From NCBI GenBank assembly GCA_041689775.1, contig JBDNFP010000487.1, forward strand, positions 1 to 8,389: a stretch of 8,389 bases of DNA, read 5' to 3'. Below are positions 1-7,528 of the stretch, piece by piece. The notes under the pieces were generated by a model, which was not told the origin of the DNA, searched no databases, and saw only the letters and a program-made list of their open reading frames with translations. Every line of letters starts with the position of its first letter. Position 1 is the first letter of the stretch. The position numbers and the translations under genes are program-made. The stretch comes from JBDNFP01 sp041689775 (GTDB lineage Bacteria > Bacteroidota > Bacteroidia > Cytophagales > Spirosomataceae).

Positions 1-397
1 AAAACAAAAACATGGGCAGTGTTTTGTGTAGAATCCCCTCCTGGGAAGCTATACTGACCACGTAGAGGCCATAGTAAATAAGCGGCTGAATAAGCCCGAG
101 GGACATCGCGCCCAAGCGGTAGATTCGCGTCAAGGGCGGCCACAGTCGGGCTCCGTGCAGAAAGGTAAACTCAGGCTGGGCAAATTGATGGTTGATAAAT
201 TGTGCTCCGAGTAAGGTGAAGGCACTCCATATTACAAACAGGGTAAGCATACCCCACTCATCCGTTAGAAAAAACGCCGCAAAGGCATAGTGCTCCCGGC
301 TGGTCAGAAACCCGAAAATCAGAAAAAGTACTACCAGAAAAAAACCGGCGCGCCGCCGGAAAAACGCCCGAACCGTAGCAAGCAACAGTACTTTCAT
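1..397 (-). CDS. ABC transporter permease-like membrane protein, 3' part outside window
   Basis: This minus-strand frame is open from the ATG at 397 to the window edge (132 codons, no stop), so only the N-terminal part is visible. The protein begins MKVLLLATVRAFFRRRAGFF and continues with a strongly hydrophobic stretch (about residues 18-30), another around 50-66, and a third near 97-118, so it is an integral membrane protein with a positively charged cytoplasmic start. Its ATG overlaps the TGA of the preceding ATP-binding gene by four bases (ATGA), which implies translational coupling. From that context I infer that it is the membrane-spanning subunit of a small ABC transporter. No conserved permease motif or substrate can be recognised. 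The start is supported by the overlap. Confidence 0.72.
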   Translation of the reverse strand, partial: MKVLLLATVRAFFRRRAGFFLVVLFLIFGFLTSREHYAFAAFFLTDEWGMLTLFVIWSAFTLLGAQFINHQFAQPEFTFLHGARLWPPLTRIYRLGAMSLGLIQPLIYYGLYVVSIASQEGILHKTLPMFLF

Positions 398-1056
398 GGA
401 AACTTGGAGGAGGATAATGTACCCGATTGCTGCTGAACAAGGGTACGGTTCTTGATCGTATAGGACGCTGAAATTTGTAAATCCTGGTCTTCAAAAGGCT
501 GATGGGAAGACAAAAGAAATGTAACGCCTTTGGAACGGTATTCCTGTATCAACCTGAATAAATTTCCGCGTGCCTCAACGTCGATCGTGATGAGAGGTTC
601 ATCCAGAATAATAACCCGGGGTGTACCCAGGAAAGCCAGCGCCAGAGACGTTTTCTTGATCATACCGCTTGAACATGTCCCCATTGGCTGGTCCAGAAAA
701 TTAATACCCAAGGCTTCAACCAATGCATCAACTTGCCCGGCGGGGCTACGTTGAGCTTCGGCCACAAACCCTAGCAAATCGGCGGGTGTCAGAAAGGCCG
801 GGTAAAGAGGTTCAGCTTCCCCCAGATTGAGCCGCAGTCTATACTCCACGGGCTGTTTTTTTAGATCAAACTTACGATCCAAGACAATAGTCCCCTCAAA
901 GGGCAGCATACCGGCCAACGTACGAAATAGCGTCGACTTTCCGGCTCCGTTTTCTCCCTGAATCCAGTAAATACCGTCTTCAATGCTCCATTCCGGAATA
1001 GCAAGCACCTCGGATGCACCGTAGCTTTTATGGAGATTAGTCAAGGATAAAATCAT
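394..1056 (-). CDS. ABC transporter ATP-binding protein
   Basis: This is a single nucleotide-binding domain of about 220 residues that should power the membrane protein encoded just downstream. Numbered from the ATG at 1056, Walker A GENGAGKST lies at 34-42, a divergent signature CSSGM (usual LSGGQ) at 128-132, Walker B VIILDEP with its catalytic Glu at 148-154, and the H-loop His in SSHQ at 185. The Q-loop position reads EAEPLYP, apparently lacking the usual Gln. A longer frame begins 12 codons upstream, but that adds only a hydrophobic stretch (MKHYLAFLLFCL) absent from ABC ATPases, whereas MILSLTNLHKSYG is a normal first strand. No Shine-Dalgarno sequence is visible. The stop overlaps the permease start as ATGA. 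The small size and short signature suggest a simple exporter; the substrate is unknown. Confidence 0.88.
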   Translation of the reverse strand: MILSLTNLHKSYGASEVLAIPEWSIEDGIYWIQGENGAGKSTLFRTLAGMLPFEGTIVLDRKFDLKKQPVEYRLRLNLGEAEPLYPAFLTPADLLGFVAEAQRSPAGQVDALVEALGINFLDQPMGTCSSGMIKKTSLALAFLGTPRVIILDEPLITIDVEARGNLFRLIQEYRSKGVTFLLSSHQPFEDQDLQISASYTIKNRTLVQQQSGTLSSSKFP

Positions 1057-1154
1057 TAGGCAAAAGAGTAAAAAGGCTAAATAGTGCTTCAAAGATGCAA
1101 AATCTAAGAGAATATAAGGCTTCCACTTATCATATAATTATCTAATAAAAACGT

Positions 1155-1162
1155 TAGATTTG
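1155..1162 (+). promoter_or_regulatory. Bacteroidota -7 promoter box of the desaturase gene
   Basis: The sequence TAGATTTG matches the Bacteroidota sigma factor -7 consensus TAnnTTTG at every fixed position. It lies 39 bases before the ATG at 1202, which would leave a leader of roughly 30 bases. No clear -33 TTTG is present at the usual distance; the upstream DNA is simply AT-rich. The box overlaps a TTG that would otherwise extend the desaturase frame upstream, so it argues against that longer start. Confidence 0.55.
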
Positions 1163-1201
1163 TACAAAGATTATGAACCTAAACACCGTATAAACAGTAC
1201 A

Positions 1202-2044
1202 ATGCAAGCCCTCATCAACTACTTTGATACGATTCCATCCTCCCACCGTTCTGCTATTCTTATTGGAGGGATTACCCTGTTTTGGCTTATTGAAGGAGCG
1301 GCACCCCTGTTCCGCTTCAAGTACAACAAATGGAAACATGCCGGAATCAATATCTTTTTTACCGTCACTACCATTGTCATCAACTTCTCAATGGCTTTCA
1401 TCCTCGTCAAATCGAGTGACTGGGCCATCGCCAATGATTTTGGAATTTTGCAGTGGCTACCTGCCATGTCACTAGGGGCCTATGCCTTAGTAGGTATGAT
1501 GCTCCTGGACCTGATCGGAGCTTGGTTTGTGCACTGGACAGAACACAAAGTAAAATGGATGTGGCGCTTCCACCTGATTCACCATACCGATACGCAGGTA
1601 GATACTACCACCGCCAACCGTCATCATCCGGGCGAAAGTGTATTTCGGTTTATATTCACTACGGCCGCGGTCGTCATTACCGGCGCACCCATGTGGATGG
1701 TTTTCTTCTATCAGGCCCTTTCCGTGGCTTTATCACAATTTAACCACGCCAACATTAACCTACCAGAAACAGTAGACAAAGCACTGAGTTGGCTGATTGT
1801 TACCCCAAATATGCACCACGTACACCATCATTATGTGCAGCCTTACACCGATACTAACTACGGCAATATTTTTTCCGTATGGGATCGCTTGTTTGGAACG
1901 TTTGCGCGGGCAGATGGCAGTACCCTTATCTACGGTATTGATACCCACATGAAACCCGAAGAGAACGCCGAAGTGAAGAATTTGTTAAAAATCCCGTTTC
2001 AGGATTACCGCACTCCGGTGGGGGCTAAGTTTGGCGAGAACTGA
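1202..2044 (+). CDS. Sterol desaturase / fatty acid hydroxylase family membrane protein
   Basis: This is an integral-membrane di-iron oxygenase of 280 residues. Numbered from the ATG at 1202, the three histidine clusters of the family are present: HWTEH at 111-115, HLIHH at 124-128 and HHVHHH at 205-210, with an extra His in FNHANINL at 182. These residues ligate a non-haem di-iron centre that uses O2 to hydroxylate or desaturate a lipid. Hydrophobic segments around 17-36, 48-70, 91-112 and 150-176 fit the family topology, and WDRLFGTF near the end is typical. The family name does not imply sterols; the bacterial substrate may be a fatty acid, other lipid or carotenoid and cannot be told here. 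The longer TTG start at 1160 is rejected because it falls inside the promoter box. The gene stands alone, divergent from the ABC genes and convergent with the DUF4249 gene. Confidence 0.9.
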   Translation: MQALINYFDTIPSSHRSAILIGGITLFWLIEGAAPLFRFKYNKWKHAGINIFFTVTTIVINFSMAFILVKSSDWAIANDFGILQWLPAMSLGAYALVGMMLLDLIGAWFVHWTEHKVKWMWRFHLIHHTDTQVDTTTANRHHPGESVFRFIFTTAAVVITGAPMWMVFFYQALSVALSQFNHANINLPETVDKALSWLIVTPNMHHVHHHYVQPYTDTNYGNIFSVWDRLFGTFARADGSTLIYGIDTHMKPEENAEVKNLLKIPFQDYRTPVGAKFGEN

Positions 2045-2060
2045 TACATTAACCGGAGCT

Positions 2061-3143
2061 CTACAAGTCCCAGTACCTTGGGGTTTTGGGGGTCCGGTAA
2101 ATACTTTCTTCGCAGGTTGTACAAGGAGCTGGCAATCCGGGGCGATCGGGTAGTTGAGGAGGACAGTTTACAAATTCTGACGCAGTTCGGTCGACGGTAT
2201 AGCTTACGCGCGAAATTCCTACGGCGCTAAAAAAACCAAGTACCTGCTCATCCGGTTCTTCAAGGCAGGTAATGTTGCCGGGAATGGCCGAGGGAGCTAC
2301 ATCAAATACCCCACCGGTATTTTGTAGCAGCTGTCGTATAGTTTTCCAAAAAACGTATGCATCCCGGGAAATGGCCTGTTGTTCTACTTCCAGGTAGTAC
2401 TTATCTCTACACTCAATGGGTACGGTAGCTACTTCCTCCCGCACAATCTTTTTGCCGTTGATCAAAGCATCATTCGCAATATTAATACAGCCCACCCCCG
2501 TACAGCGTACAATATCCCAGCAGTTTCCGCAGCATTCCACCCGGTACAGCGGAGTACCGAAGCGGTCGTTAATGCTACCACAAGTGGATGCTCTTTTGTA
2601 ATGCAGGGCATTCCATCGGTAATAATTACCCGATTCGGCAGGATCCTGCGAGTCAATGAATATTTTCCAACCCATTTGGCGGCTCCGATTTGTGGCGGGA
2701 TCAATACCATTATAGGGTTCCTCGTAAATTCTTTCAATCGGCTGTACGTCCAGTATTTTCTCCGCTCTCGACTCGTAGGTTTTACCATCTACCTCAAAGT
2801 GCACTACGTAGGATCGGCCAATTACACCCTGCAAACTTTTGGTTTTGTACTGCCCGGAGTTAGTCGTTTCAACCAAATCTTCCCGTAGTCCCGTATCATC
2901 GGTAATAAATACTTTGGCGTTTTTAATCCCTACGCTATACCCCGCAAAGGAATAATTGGCCGGTCTAACCAACTGAATCACGTAAGGTCCCGGCTCGTTA
3001 GAAATAAAGCCCTGCACCACCACGGCATTGGGTTGATCTTTAAAATCAGCCTCAAAAGGAGTAACGCAGCTTGCCATCACCACCAGCATCCAGGTTAATG
3101 ATTTGACAACAAACGCATTGATATACTTAGTATTTATTTTCAC
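2061..3143 (-). CDS. DUF4249 family outer-membrane lipoprotein
   Basis: This 360-residue protein starts with a lipoprotein signal peptide: charged MKINTK, a hydrophobic stretch, then VVMASC with the lipidated Cys at about 26. The start codon is GTG (3141-3143); no in-frame ATG gives a usable signal peptide. The mature N-terminus (PNAVVVQGFISNEPGPYVIQ, about 38-57) and a cysteine-rich centre (CCGNCWD, about 204-210) match DUF4249, a Bacteroidota family normally encoded directly after a TonB-dependent receptor. That arrangement holds here, with 43 bases between the receptor stop and this GTG, so co-transcription is likely. By analogy with SusD-like partners I infer a surface or periplasm-facing accessory role in ligand uptake, but the biochemical function of DUF4249 is unknown. 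The DUF4249 assignment rests on recognition of sequence style plus context. Confidence 0.82.
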   Translation of the reverse strand: MKINTKYINAFVVKSLTWMLVVMASCVTPFEADFKDQPNAVVVQGFISNEPGPYVIQLVRPANYSFAGYSVGIKNAKVFITDDTGLREDLVETTNSGQYKTKSLQGVIGRSYVVHFEVDGKTYESRAEKILDVQPIERIYEEPYNGIDPATNRSRQMGWKIFIDSQDPAESGNYYRWNALHYKRASTCGSINDRFGTPLYRVECCGNCWDIVRCTGVGCINIANDALINGKKIVREEVATVPIECRDKYYLEVEQQAISRDAYVFWKTIRQLLQNTGGVFDVAPSAIPGNITCLEEPDEQVLGFFSAVGISRVSYTVDRTASEFVNCPPQLPDRPGLPAPCTTCEESIYRTPKTPRYWDL

Positions 3144-3186
3144 GTGGTAGGATTCAACTATTTCAAAACTAAAATTTCTTTGCTCC

Positions 3187-5598
3187 CTAAAACTTAAAAT
3201 TATAGGTCAGAGAGGGGAATATGGAGGCAAATATAGAAAGCTTGTAGGCTTCCGTATCGGCGTAGGGTCGTAGGCTATAAAACACCGAAAAGGCGTTCTT
3301 GCGGGCGTAGACATTGTATATGGAAAACACCCAACTGCTCTTCCATTTTCTATCGGGATGTAAATCAGGATTCTGATCGAAAGTAATGGAGAAGTCCAGC
3401 CGATGGTAGGCCGGTACCCGGTCTTCATTCCGGTTGAGATAAATCGGGATATTAGCCCCAAAAATAGTAGGGTCGTACAAAGTATATCGGCCAAAAGGAA
3501 ACGTAGCCGGTCGGCCGCTACTCAAGGTAAAGTTAAAAGCAACCGAGACCATCAGGTTAGGTCGGAAGACGGTCATGGCGTTGAAGGTATGCAGACGGTC
3601 GAAGTTAGCGGGGTACCAGTTACCGTTGTTGATGCGCTCCTCGCGATACGGACTATCCATCTGCAAGAAGGTCCGGGCGTAGGTGTAGCTTACCCAACCC
3701 GTCCAGAATCCGGTATTCTTTTTGGCCATCAATTCAAGTCCGTAAGCTCGTCCTTTCCCTTGCAATACCGCTGTTTCCAGCGCTGGGTTGAGCACAATAT
3801 CGGCTCCATCTTTGTAGTCAAGAGCATTTTGAAGCTGTTTGTAGTACACCTCGGCGGAGGTTTCGTACATGTCATTTTTTAGATTACGGAAGAGTCCCAA
3901 CGAAACCTGATCCGCAATCTGCGGCTTTATGTTAGGACCGCTACTGGTCCAGCGGGAGGTAGGAAGTGCCGCTGTAGTGTTGGATACCAAATGAATGTAC
4001 TGCCGCATCCGGTTGTAGCCCGCTTTCAGGGACATTACCGGGCTCAAAGTCAATCGAAGAGCGGCCCGTGGTTCCAGGCCACCGTACGAAGAAACAATCT
4101 CATTCTTCCCATAAGAGTCACTTTCGGTAATGACATCTTCGGCCAACGGATTGCCCGCTGCGTAACGATTGATCGTGGCGGCTCCTACTCTGTAAAATTG
4201 AGAATAGCGCAAACCCAAAACCACCGACATACTTTCGGATAGTTTTATTTCATCTTCCACAAACGCCGATGCCTCCACCGACCGTTCGCGTTGAATTTCT
4301 AACGAGAGTACATTTGAAAACTGACCTGGCGTAAGGGTATTGGGCTGAATACCGTACCCAATGATACCACCACCGGCCTTAAATCGGTGCTTTTCATTTT
4401 CGCTATTCGTGTATTGAAATTTTAAGTTTTGGTACAAGACCGAAGACACCAGATCGAGTGCATTGGCCGAATCGGGCACGGAAGTACTCGCCTGATATCG
4501 GCTCCAAACCGCCGCTGCCTCCCAGGTTGTTTTTTCACTTGGATTATATTGCCAGCGTAGGGTTCCGCTGGTCGTACCGTAGCGAAACAGCGAAGAAGAC
4601 GCATTTACATCCACCGTAGAAAGTGAATCAGAGGGGATCTTGAAGCTATCACTACTATGATAGGCCGAGAACGTCAGCTCGTGGCGACGGTTGATAACCC
4701 AGTACCATTTATTGGTTATGTCGTAGAAATTGGCTTTGGTATCCCGCAGGCTGGGCGGACCAATTTTAAACAAAAAGTCATTAAAAGAGGCTCGGGCAGC
4801 TACGATGGTAGACAGCTTTCCGGGAACAATGGGGCCTTCGAGAGTCAAACGACTAGAAACCAGTCCAATTCCCCCGCTACCGCTAAATTTTTGCGAATTG
4901 GGGTACTTCAAGCGAACATCCAACACCGACGAGGCCCGCCCGCCGTACTGGGCTGGTATTCCTCCCCGTTGAAGAGTCACATCCCGGACGGCATCCTGAT
5001 TAAAAACCGAAAAGAAGCCAAATAAGTGGGAGGTGTTGAAAAGGGGAGCGTCATCCATCAACACCAGGTTATGATCTACACTACCTCCCCGAACGTTGAT
5101 ACCCGTAGTACCCTCTCCCACCGTAGTCACACCGGGTAAAAGTAGTAGGCTACGCATTACATCTACCTCGCCCATGAAGGCCGGAATTTTCTGAATACTA
5201 CGGATATTCAATCGCGAAGCACCAATTTCTACTTTCTGAACGTTTTCTTGGGGTTTTCCGGTGGTTACCGTCACCTCTTCCAACAACTTGGTATCCTCCT
5301 CCAATTGAATGTCCAGATTCTGCTGACCGGGCGCTAATTCTATATCTTTGAAGATGGGTAAATAACCAATGGAACTGAATTTAACGGAATACGTACCTGT
5401 TTTGAGCGAAATAAAATAAAAACCATTCTTGTCGGTTTGAGTGCCTTTCCGGACATCTACCACGAAAACGGTTACATTGCTCATTTTATCTCCGGCGGCA
5501 TTAGTTACCGTACCAAACAGGGCGGCCGACTCGGTATTTTGACTTTTCCCAATATGCTGGATTCCAACAAATAGACATAGTAAAGCAATCCAGCGCAT
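3187..5598 (-). CDS. TonB-dependent outer-membrane receptor with carboxypeptidase-like N-terminal domain
   Basis: This 803-residue active-transport receptor imports a ligand across the outer membrane using TonB energy. From the ATG at 5598: signal peptide MRWIALLCLFVGIQHIGKSQ; a carboxypeptidase regulatory-like beta domain at about 27-102 (GTVTNAAGDKMSNVTVFVVD ... GFYFISLKTGTYSVKFSSIGY); a linker with LLEEVTVTTG at 106-115, where a TonB-box-like strand is expected; a plug at about 135-231 with INVRGGSVDHNLVLMDDAPL and LQRGGIPAQYGGRASSVLDVR; then a barrel to the C-terminus, which ends in NFKF with the terminal aromatic residue typical of outer-membrane barrels. The longer frame begins with TTG just before this ATG and adds one residue. 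The DUF4249 lipoprotein gene follows. The length fits the DUF4249-associated receptors, which are shorter than SusC. The ligand is not predictable. Confidence 0.93.
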   Translation of the reverse strand: MRWIALLCLFVGIQHIGKSQNTESAALFGTVTNAAGDKMSNVTVFVVDVRKGTQTDKNGFYFISLKTGTYSVKFSSIGYLPIFKDIELAPGQQNLDIQLEEDTKLLEEVTVTTGKPQENVQKVEIGASRLNIRSIQKIPAFMGEVDVMRSLLLLPGVTTVGEGTTGINVRGGSVDHNLVLMDDAPLFNTSHLFGFFSVFNQDAVRDVTLQRGGIPAQYGGRASSVLDVRLKYPNSQKFSGSGGIGLVSSRLTLEGPIVPGKLSTIVAARASFNDFLFKIGPPSLRDTKANFYDITNKWYWVINRRHELTFSAYHSSDSFKIPSDSLSTVDVNASSSLFRYGTTSGTLRWQYNPSEKTTWEAAAVWSRYQASTSVPDSANALDLVSSVLYQNLKFQYTNSENEKHRFKAGGGIIGYGIQPNTLTPGQFSNVLSLEIQRERSVEASAFVEDEIKLSESMSVVLGLRYSQFYRVGAATINRYAAGNPLAEDVITESDSYGKNEIVSSYGGLEPRAALRLTLSPVMSLKAGYNRMRQYIHLVSNTTAALPTSRWTSSGPNIKPQIADQVSLGLFRNLKNDMYETSAEVYYKQLQNALDYKDGADIVLNPALETAVLQGKGRAYGLELMAKKNTGFWTGWVSYTYARTFLQMDSPYREERINNGNWYPANFDRLHTFNAMTVFRPNLMVSVAFNFTLSSGRPATFPFGRYTLYDPTIFGANIPIYLNRNEDRVPAYHRLDFSITFDQNPDLHPDRKWKSSWVFSIYNVYARKNAFSVFYSLRPYADTEAYKLSIFASIFPSLTYNFKF

Positions 5599-5604
5599 CA
5601 ATGA

Positions 5605-5620
5605 TTTATTTATAAATAAA
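5605..5620. repeat. 16-base perfect palindrome in the receptor leader
   Basis: TTTATTTATAAATAAA reads the same on both strands. It lies 7 bases before the receptor ATG at 5598, within the 98-base gap to the PolX-like gene. It could be an operator, or a weak AU-only hairpin over the ribosome-binding region, or simply a chance product of AT-rich DNA. No GC stem or T-tract supports a terminator. Confidence 0.4.
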
Positions 5621-5696
5621 GGAGAATGGGTATCACAAAGAGCTGAGCTGATTAACTATACGTTTCGATAAAAGCCCTCGTTGCAAGCTACTGTAA

Positions 5697-7424
5697 CTAA
5701 ACCTTAGAATCTTCCCAATGTTTTCTTTTTTCGTGAAGGTATTTTTCAATTTCGCTCAAAGAATAAGCATTGAAGGTCCTATCGCTGGTCAACCCACCTT
5801 TGCGCCCAATGGATACACCGTAGTGCATATCATAGTAGCCTTTCATGGCGTGGGCATCCGGATTGATACTCAGTAGCACTCCTTTTTCCAGGCAGTACCG
5901 AATCCAGCGCCAGTCTAGGTCGAGGCGCCACGGGCTGGCATTAATTTCAATGACCACGTTATGTTCTGCGCAGGCATCAATGATCACTTTATGATCGATG
6001 GGATAGCCATCACGAGAGAGTAGTAAACGCCCCGTAGGGTGACCTAGAATGGTCGTAAAAGGATTCGAAATAGCCGTCAATAAACGACTGGTCGCTTTTT
6101 CAAGGGTCATGGTTAGGTTACTATGCACCGATGCTACCACGTAATCAAAACTAGCCAGCACTTCCGTGGGGTAGTCCAATGCTCCGTCGCCTAAAATATC
6201 TGATTCAATACCTTTTAAGATCTTAAAGGGTTTCCCACCGTCCGACGCAAACCGCGCATTCAGCTGATCTATCTCGGCGTGCTGCTCGCGTACTTTCTCT
6301 GCTTTCAGACCGTTGGCGTAGGCCGCCGTTTGCGAGTGATCGGCTATACCCAAGTATTCAAAACCTAATTCCCGGCAGAATACCGCCATCTGTTCCAGGC
6401 TGTGCTGCCCATCGGAGTAGGTACTATGGTTGTGGAGAATCCCTTTTAAATCCTCCCAGGTTACGAGATCATCGGGGGTATGCTGAGTGGACCAGTCAAA
6501 TTCGCCGTAGCCTTCTCGCATCTCAGGCACAATGTAGGGCAGCTGGGCTTGCTGATAGATCTCTTCCTCCGAACCGACGGCTTCTCTCCGGGCAATCTGC
6601 AGTAAGGTTAACCCGTTTTCCGCTGGGTAAGCCAGGTGGTGCTCCGCGCTGGTCTGAATGAACAATTCATTTTCCATTCGCTCGGGCACTACCGCCGTAA
6701 TCTCAATTAGTATTTCCTGATCAAAGGCCTTTCCGCGCCACACGAAGGGAGAAGACGCCTTTTTATCCTGCACTAAAAAGTCTAACCCAGCTAGTTTTTT
6801 TTGCACGACTACGGGTGAATTCGACCCAATCAATAAGCAAATACACTCAACGGTTTCTGTTTTTCTACGCACTTCACCGGCAACAAGTACTTTTTCAAAG
6901 TGTTTTGTCAATTCCTCCCGGAGGTTCTCCGCCAAAGCCGCTGCTTTATCCATCCGTAGCTTTCCTGCCTGACTACGAATGAAGGCTAACGAGTCCAATA
7001 TTTTTTGTTGGGTGCTGCCGCCAAACCCTTTTAATTTGGCAATACTACCATTCTGACAGGCAATTTCGAGTTCGTGGAGGGTTTCCAGTCCCAGTTCGCG
7101 CCACAGTACCGCAATCTTTTTGGGGCCAATCCCCTTTACCTTAAACATTTCGAGCACACCGGGCGGCGTTTTTTCGAGCAGCTCATCCATTTCCTGAAAA
7201 CGGCCCTTGTCCACTATTTCCAGAATTTTACCGGCTACGCCTTTCCCTACTCCGGGAATTTTGGTTAATTCTCCGAAGGATAGTCCGGCTATTTGTTCGT
7301 TCGTAAGTTTATCAAGATTGAAAGCGGCGGCGCTATAAGCTCTTATTTTGAAAGCGTCCGCTTCGTGGAGTTCCAACAGTCGGGCTGTTAGTTCAAGGGT
7401 GTCGATTATTTCAGAATTCGTCAT
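5697..7424 (-). CDS. polX: PolX-like protein: HhH, degenerate polymerase and intact PHP phosphoesterase domains
   Basis: The 575-residue protein has the order of bacterial PolX. From the ATG at 7424: helical N-terminus (EIIDTLELTARLLELHEADA, 6-25); helix-hairpin-helix DNA-binding motifs IPGVGKG (56-62), VKGIGPKK (96-103) and LKGFGG (131-136); a nucleotidyltransferase core with GEVRRKTET (183-191); and a C-terminal PHP domain. The PHP metal ligands look complete: HNH 331-333, DH 362-363, Glu 407 in GIESD, His 434 in VASVHS, His 462 in GHPTG, and DAH 523-525. In contrast, the polymerase aspartate pair following the ET motif (family pattern DxD) reads C-I-C at 194-196, and the third aspartate aligns best with Glu 241. 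Polymerase activity is therefore unlikely, while 3'-5' exonuclease or another phosphoesterase activity is plausible. An ATG at 7436 is an alternative start; a TTG at 7460 is excluded because it sits in the promoter. The symbol is by family only. Confidence 0.9.
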   Translation of the reverse strand: MTNSEIIDTLELTARLLELHEADAFKIRAYSAAAFNLDKLTNEQIAGLSFGELTKIPGVGKGVAGKILEIVDKGRFQEMDELLEKTPPGVLEMFKVKGIGPKKIAVLWRELGLETLHELEIACQNGSIAKLKGFGGSTQQKILDSLAFIRSQAGKLRMDKAAALAENLREELTKHFEKVLVAGEVRRKTETVECICLLIGSNSPVVVQKKLAGLDFLVQDKKASSPFVWRGKAFDQEILIEITAVVPERMENELFIQTSAEHHLAYPAENGLTLLQIARREAVGSEEEIYQQAQLPYIVPEMREGYGEFDWSTQHTPDDLVTWEDLKGILHNHSTYSDGQHSLEQMAVFCRELGFEYLGIADHSQTAAYANGLKAEKVREQHAEIDQLNARFASDGGKPFKILKGIESDILGDGALDYPTEVLASFDYVVASVHSNLTMTLEKATSRLLTAISNPFTTILGHPTGRLLLSRDGYPIDHKVIIDACAEHNVVIEINASPWRLDLDWRWIRYCLEKGVLLSINPDAHAMKGYYDMHYGVSIGRKGGLTSDRTFNAYSLSEIEKYLHEKRKHWEDSKV

Positions 7425-7457
7425 CAATGTAAGCATCTTTTCGGTCTGTACTGTACG

Positions 7458-7465
7458 CAAATATA
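7458..7465 (-). promoter_or_regulatory. Bacteroidota -7 promoter box of the PolX-like gene
   Basis: On the minus strand this reads TATATTTG, a perfect TAnnTTTG. Transcription would start near 7451, giving a leader of roughly 15-27 bases before the ATGs at 7436 and 7424. A TTG lies upstream but only 12 bases away, closer than the usual -33 spacing. The TTG ending the box is also the first codon of the longest frame, which therefore cannot be the real start. Confidence 0.55.
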
Positions 7466-7520
7466 GCCCGAATATATCAACTCCTCACCCCGCTTGGAAG
7501 TAGTTTGACCTCTCCCAAAC

Positions 7521-7528
7521 TAATTTTG
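7521..7528 (+). promoter_or_regulatory. Candidate -7 promoter box, possibly of the broken receptor
   Basis: TAATTTTG fits TAnnTTTG exactly and faces the receptor remnant, divergent from the PolX promoter 55 bases away. A TTTG lies 13 bases upstream (7504-7507), shorter than the usual spacer. An ATG at 7557 lies downstream but its frame ends after eight codons. It may be the original promoter of the now damaged receptor gene. Confidence 0.35.

Noticed and set aside
1057..1092. Twelve-codon upstream extension of the ABC ATP-binding protein (MKHYLAFLLFCL)
   Set aside because: It would put a hydrophobic tail before the first strand of a cytosolic ATPase; the ATG at 1056 gives a standard N-terminus.
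1098..1106. TAGATTTTG on the minus strand as a promoter box for the ABC genes
   Set aside because: There is one extra base between TA and TTTG compared with TAnnTTTG, and no -33 element was found, so it was not listed as a feature.
2041..2110. Bidirectional terminator between the convergent desaturase and DUF4249 genes
   Set aside because: The 16-base gap has no stem-loop or T-tract, and G-rich runs inside the DUF4249 end do not form a clear hairpin.
2379..2888. Plus-strand 169-codon frame antisense to the DUF4249 gene
   Set aside because: It is fully contained opposite a well supported lipoprotein gene, and its translation shows no recognisable domain or composition of a real protein.
3403..3882. 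Plus-strand 159-codon frame antisense to the receptor
   Set aside because: It is a shadow of the receptor reading frame, with Arg/Ser/Gln-rich composition and no domain.
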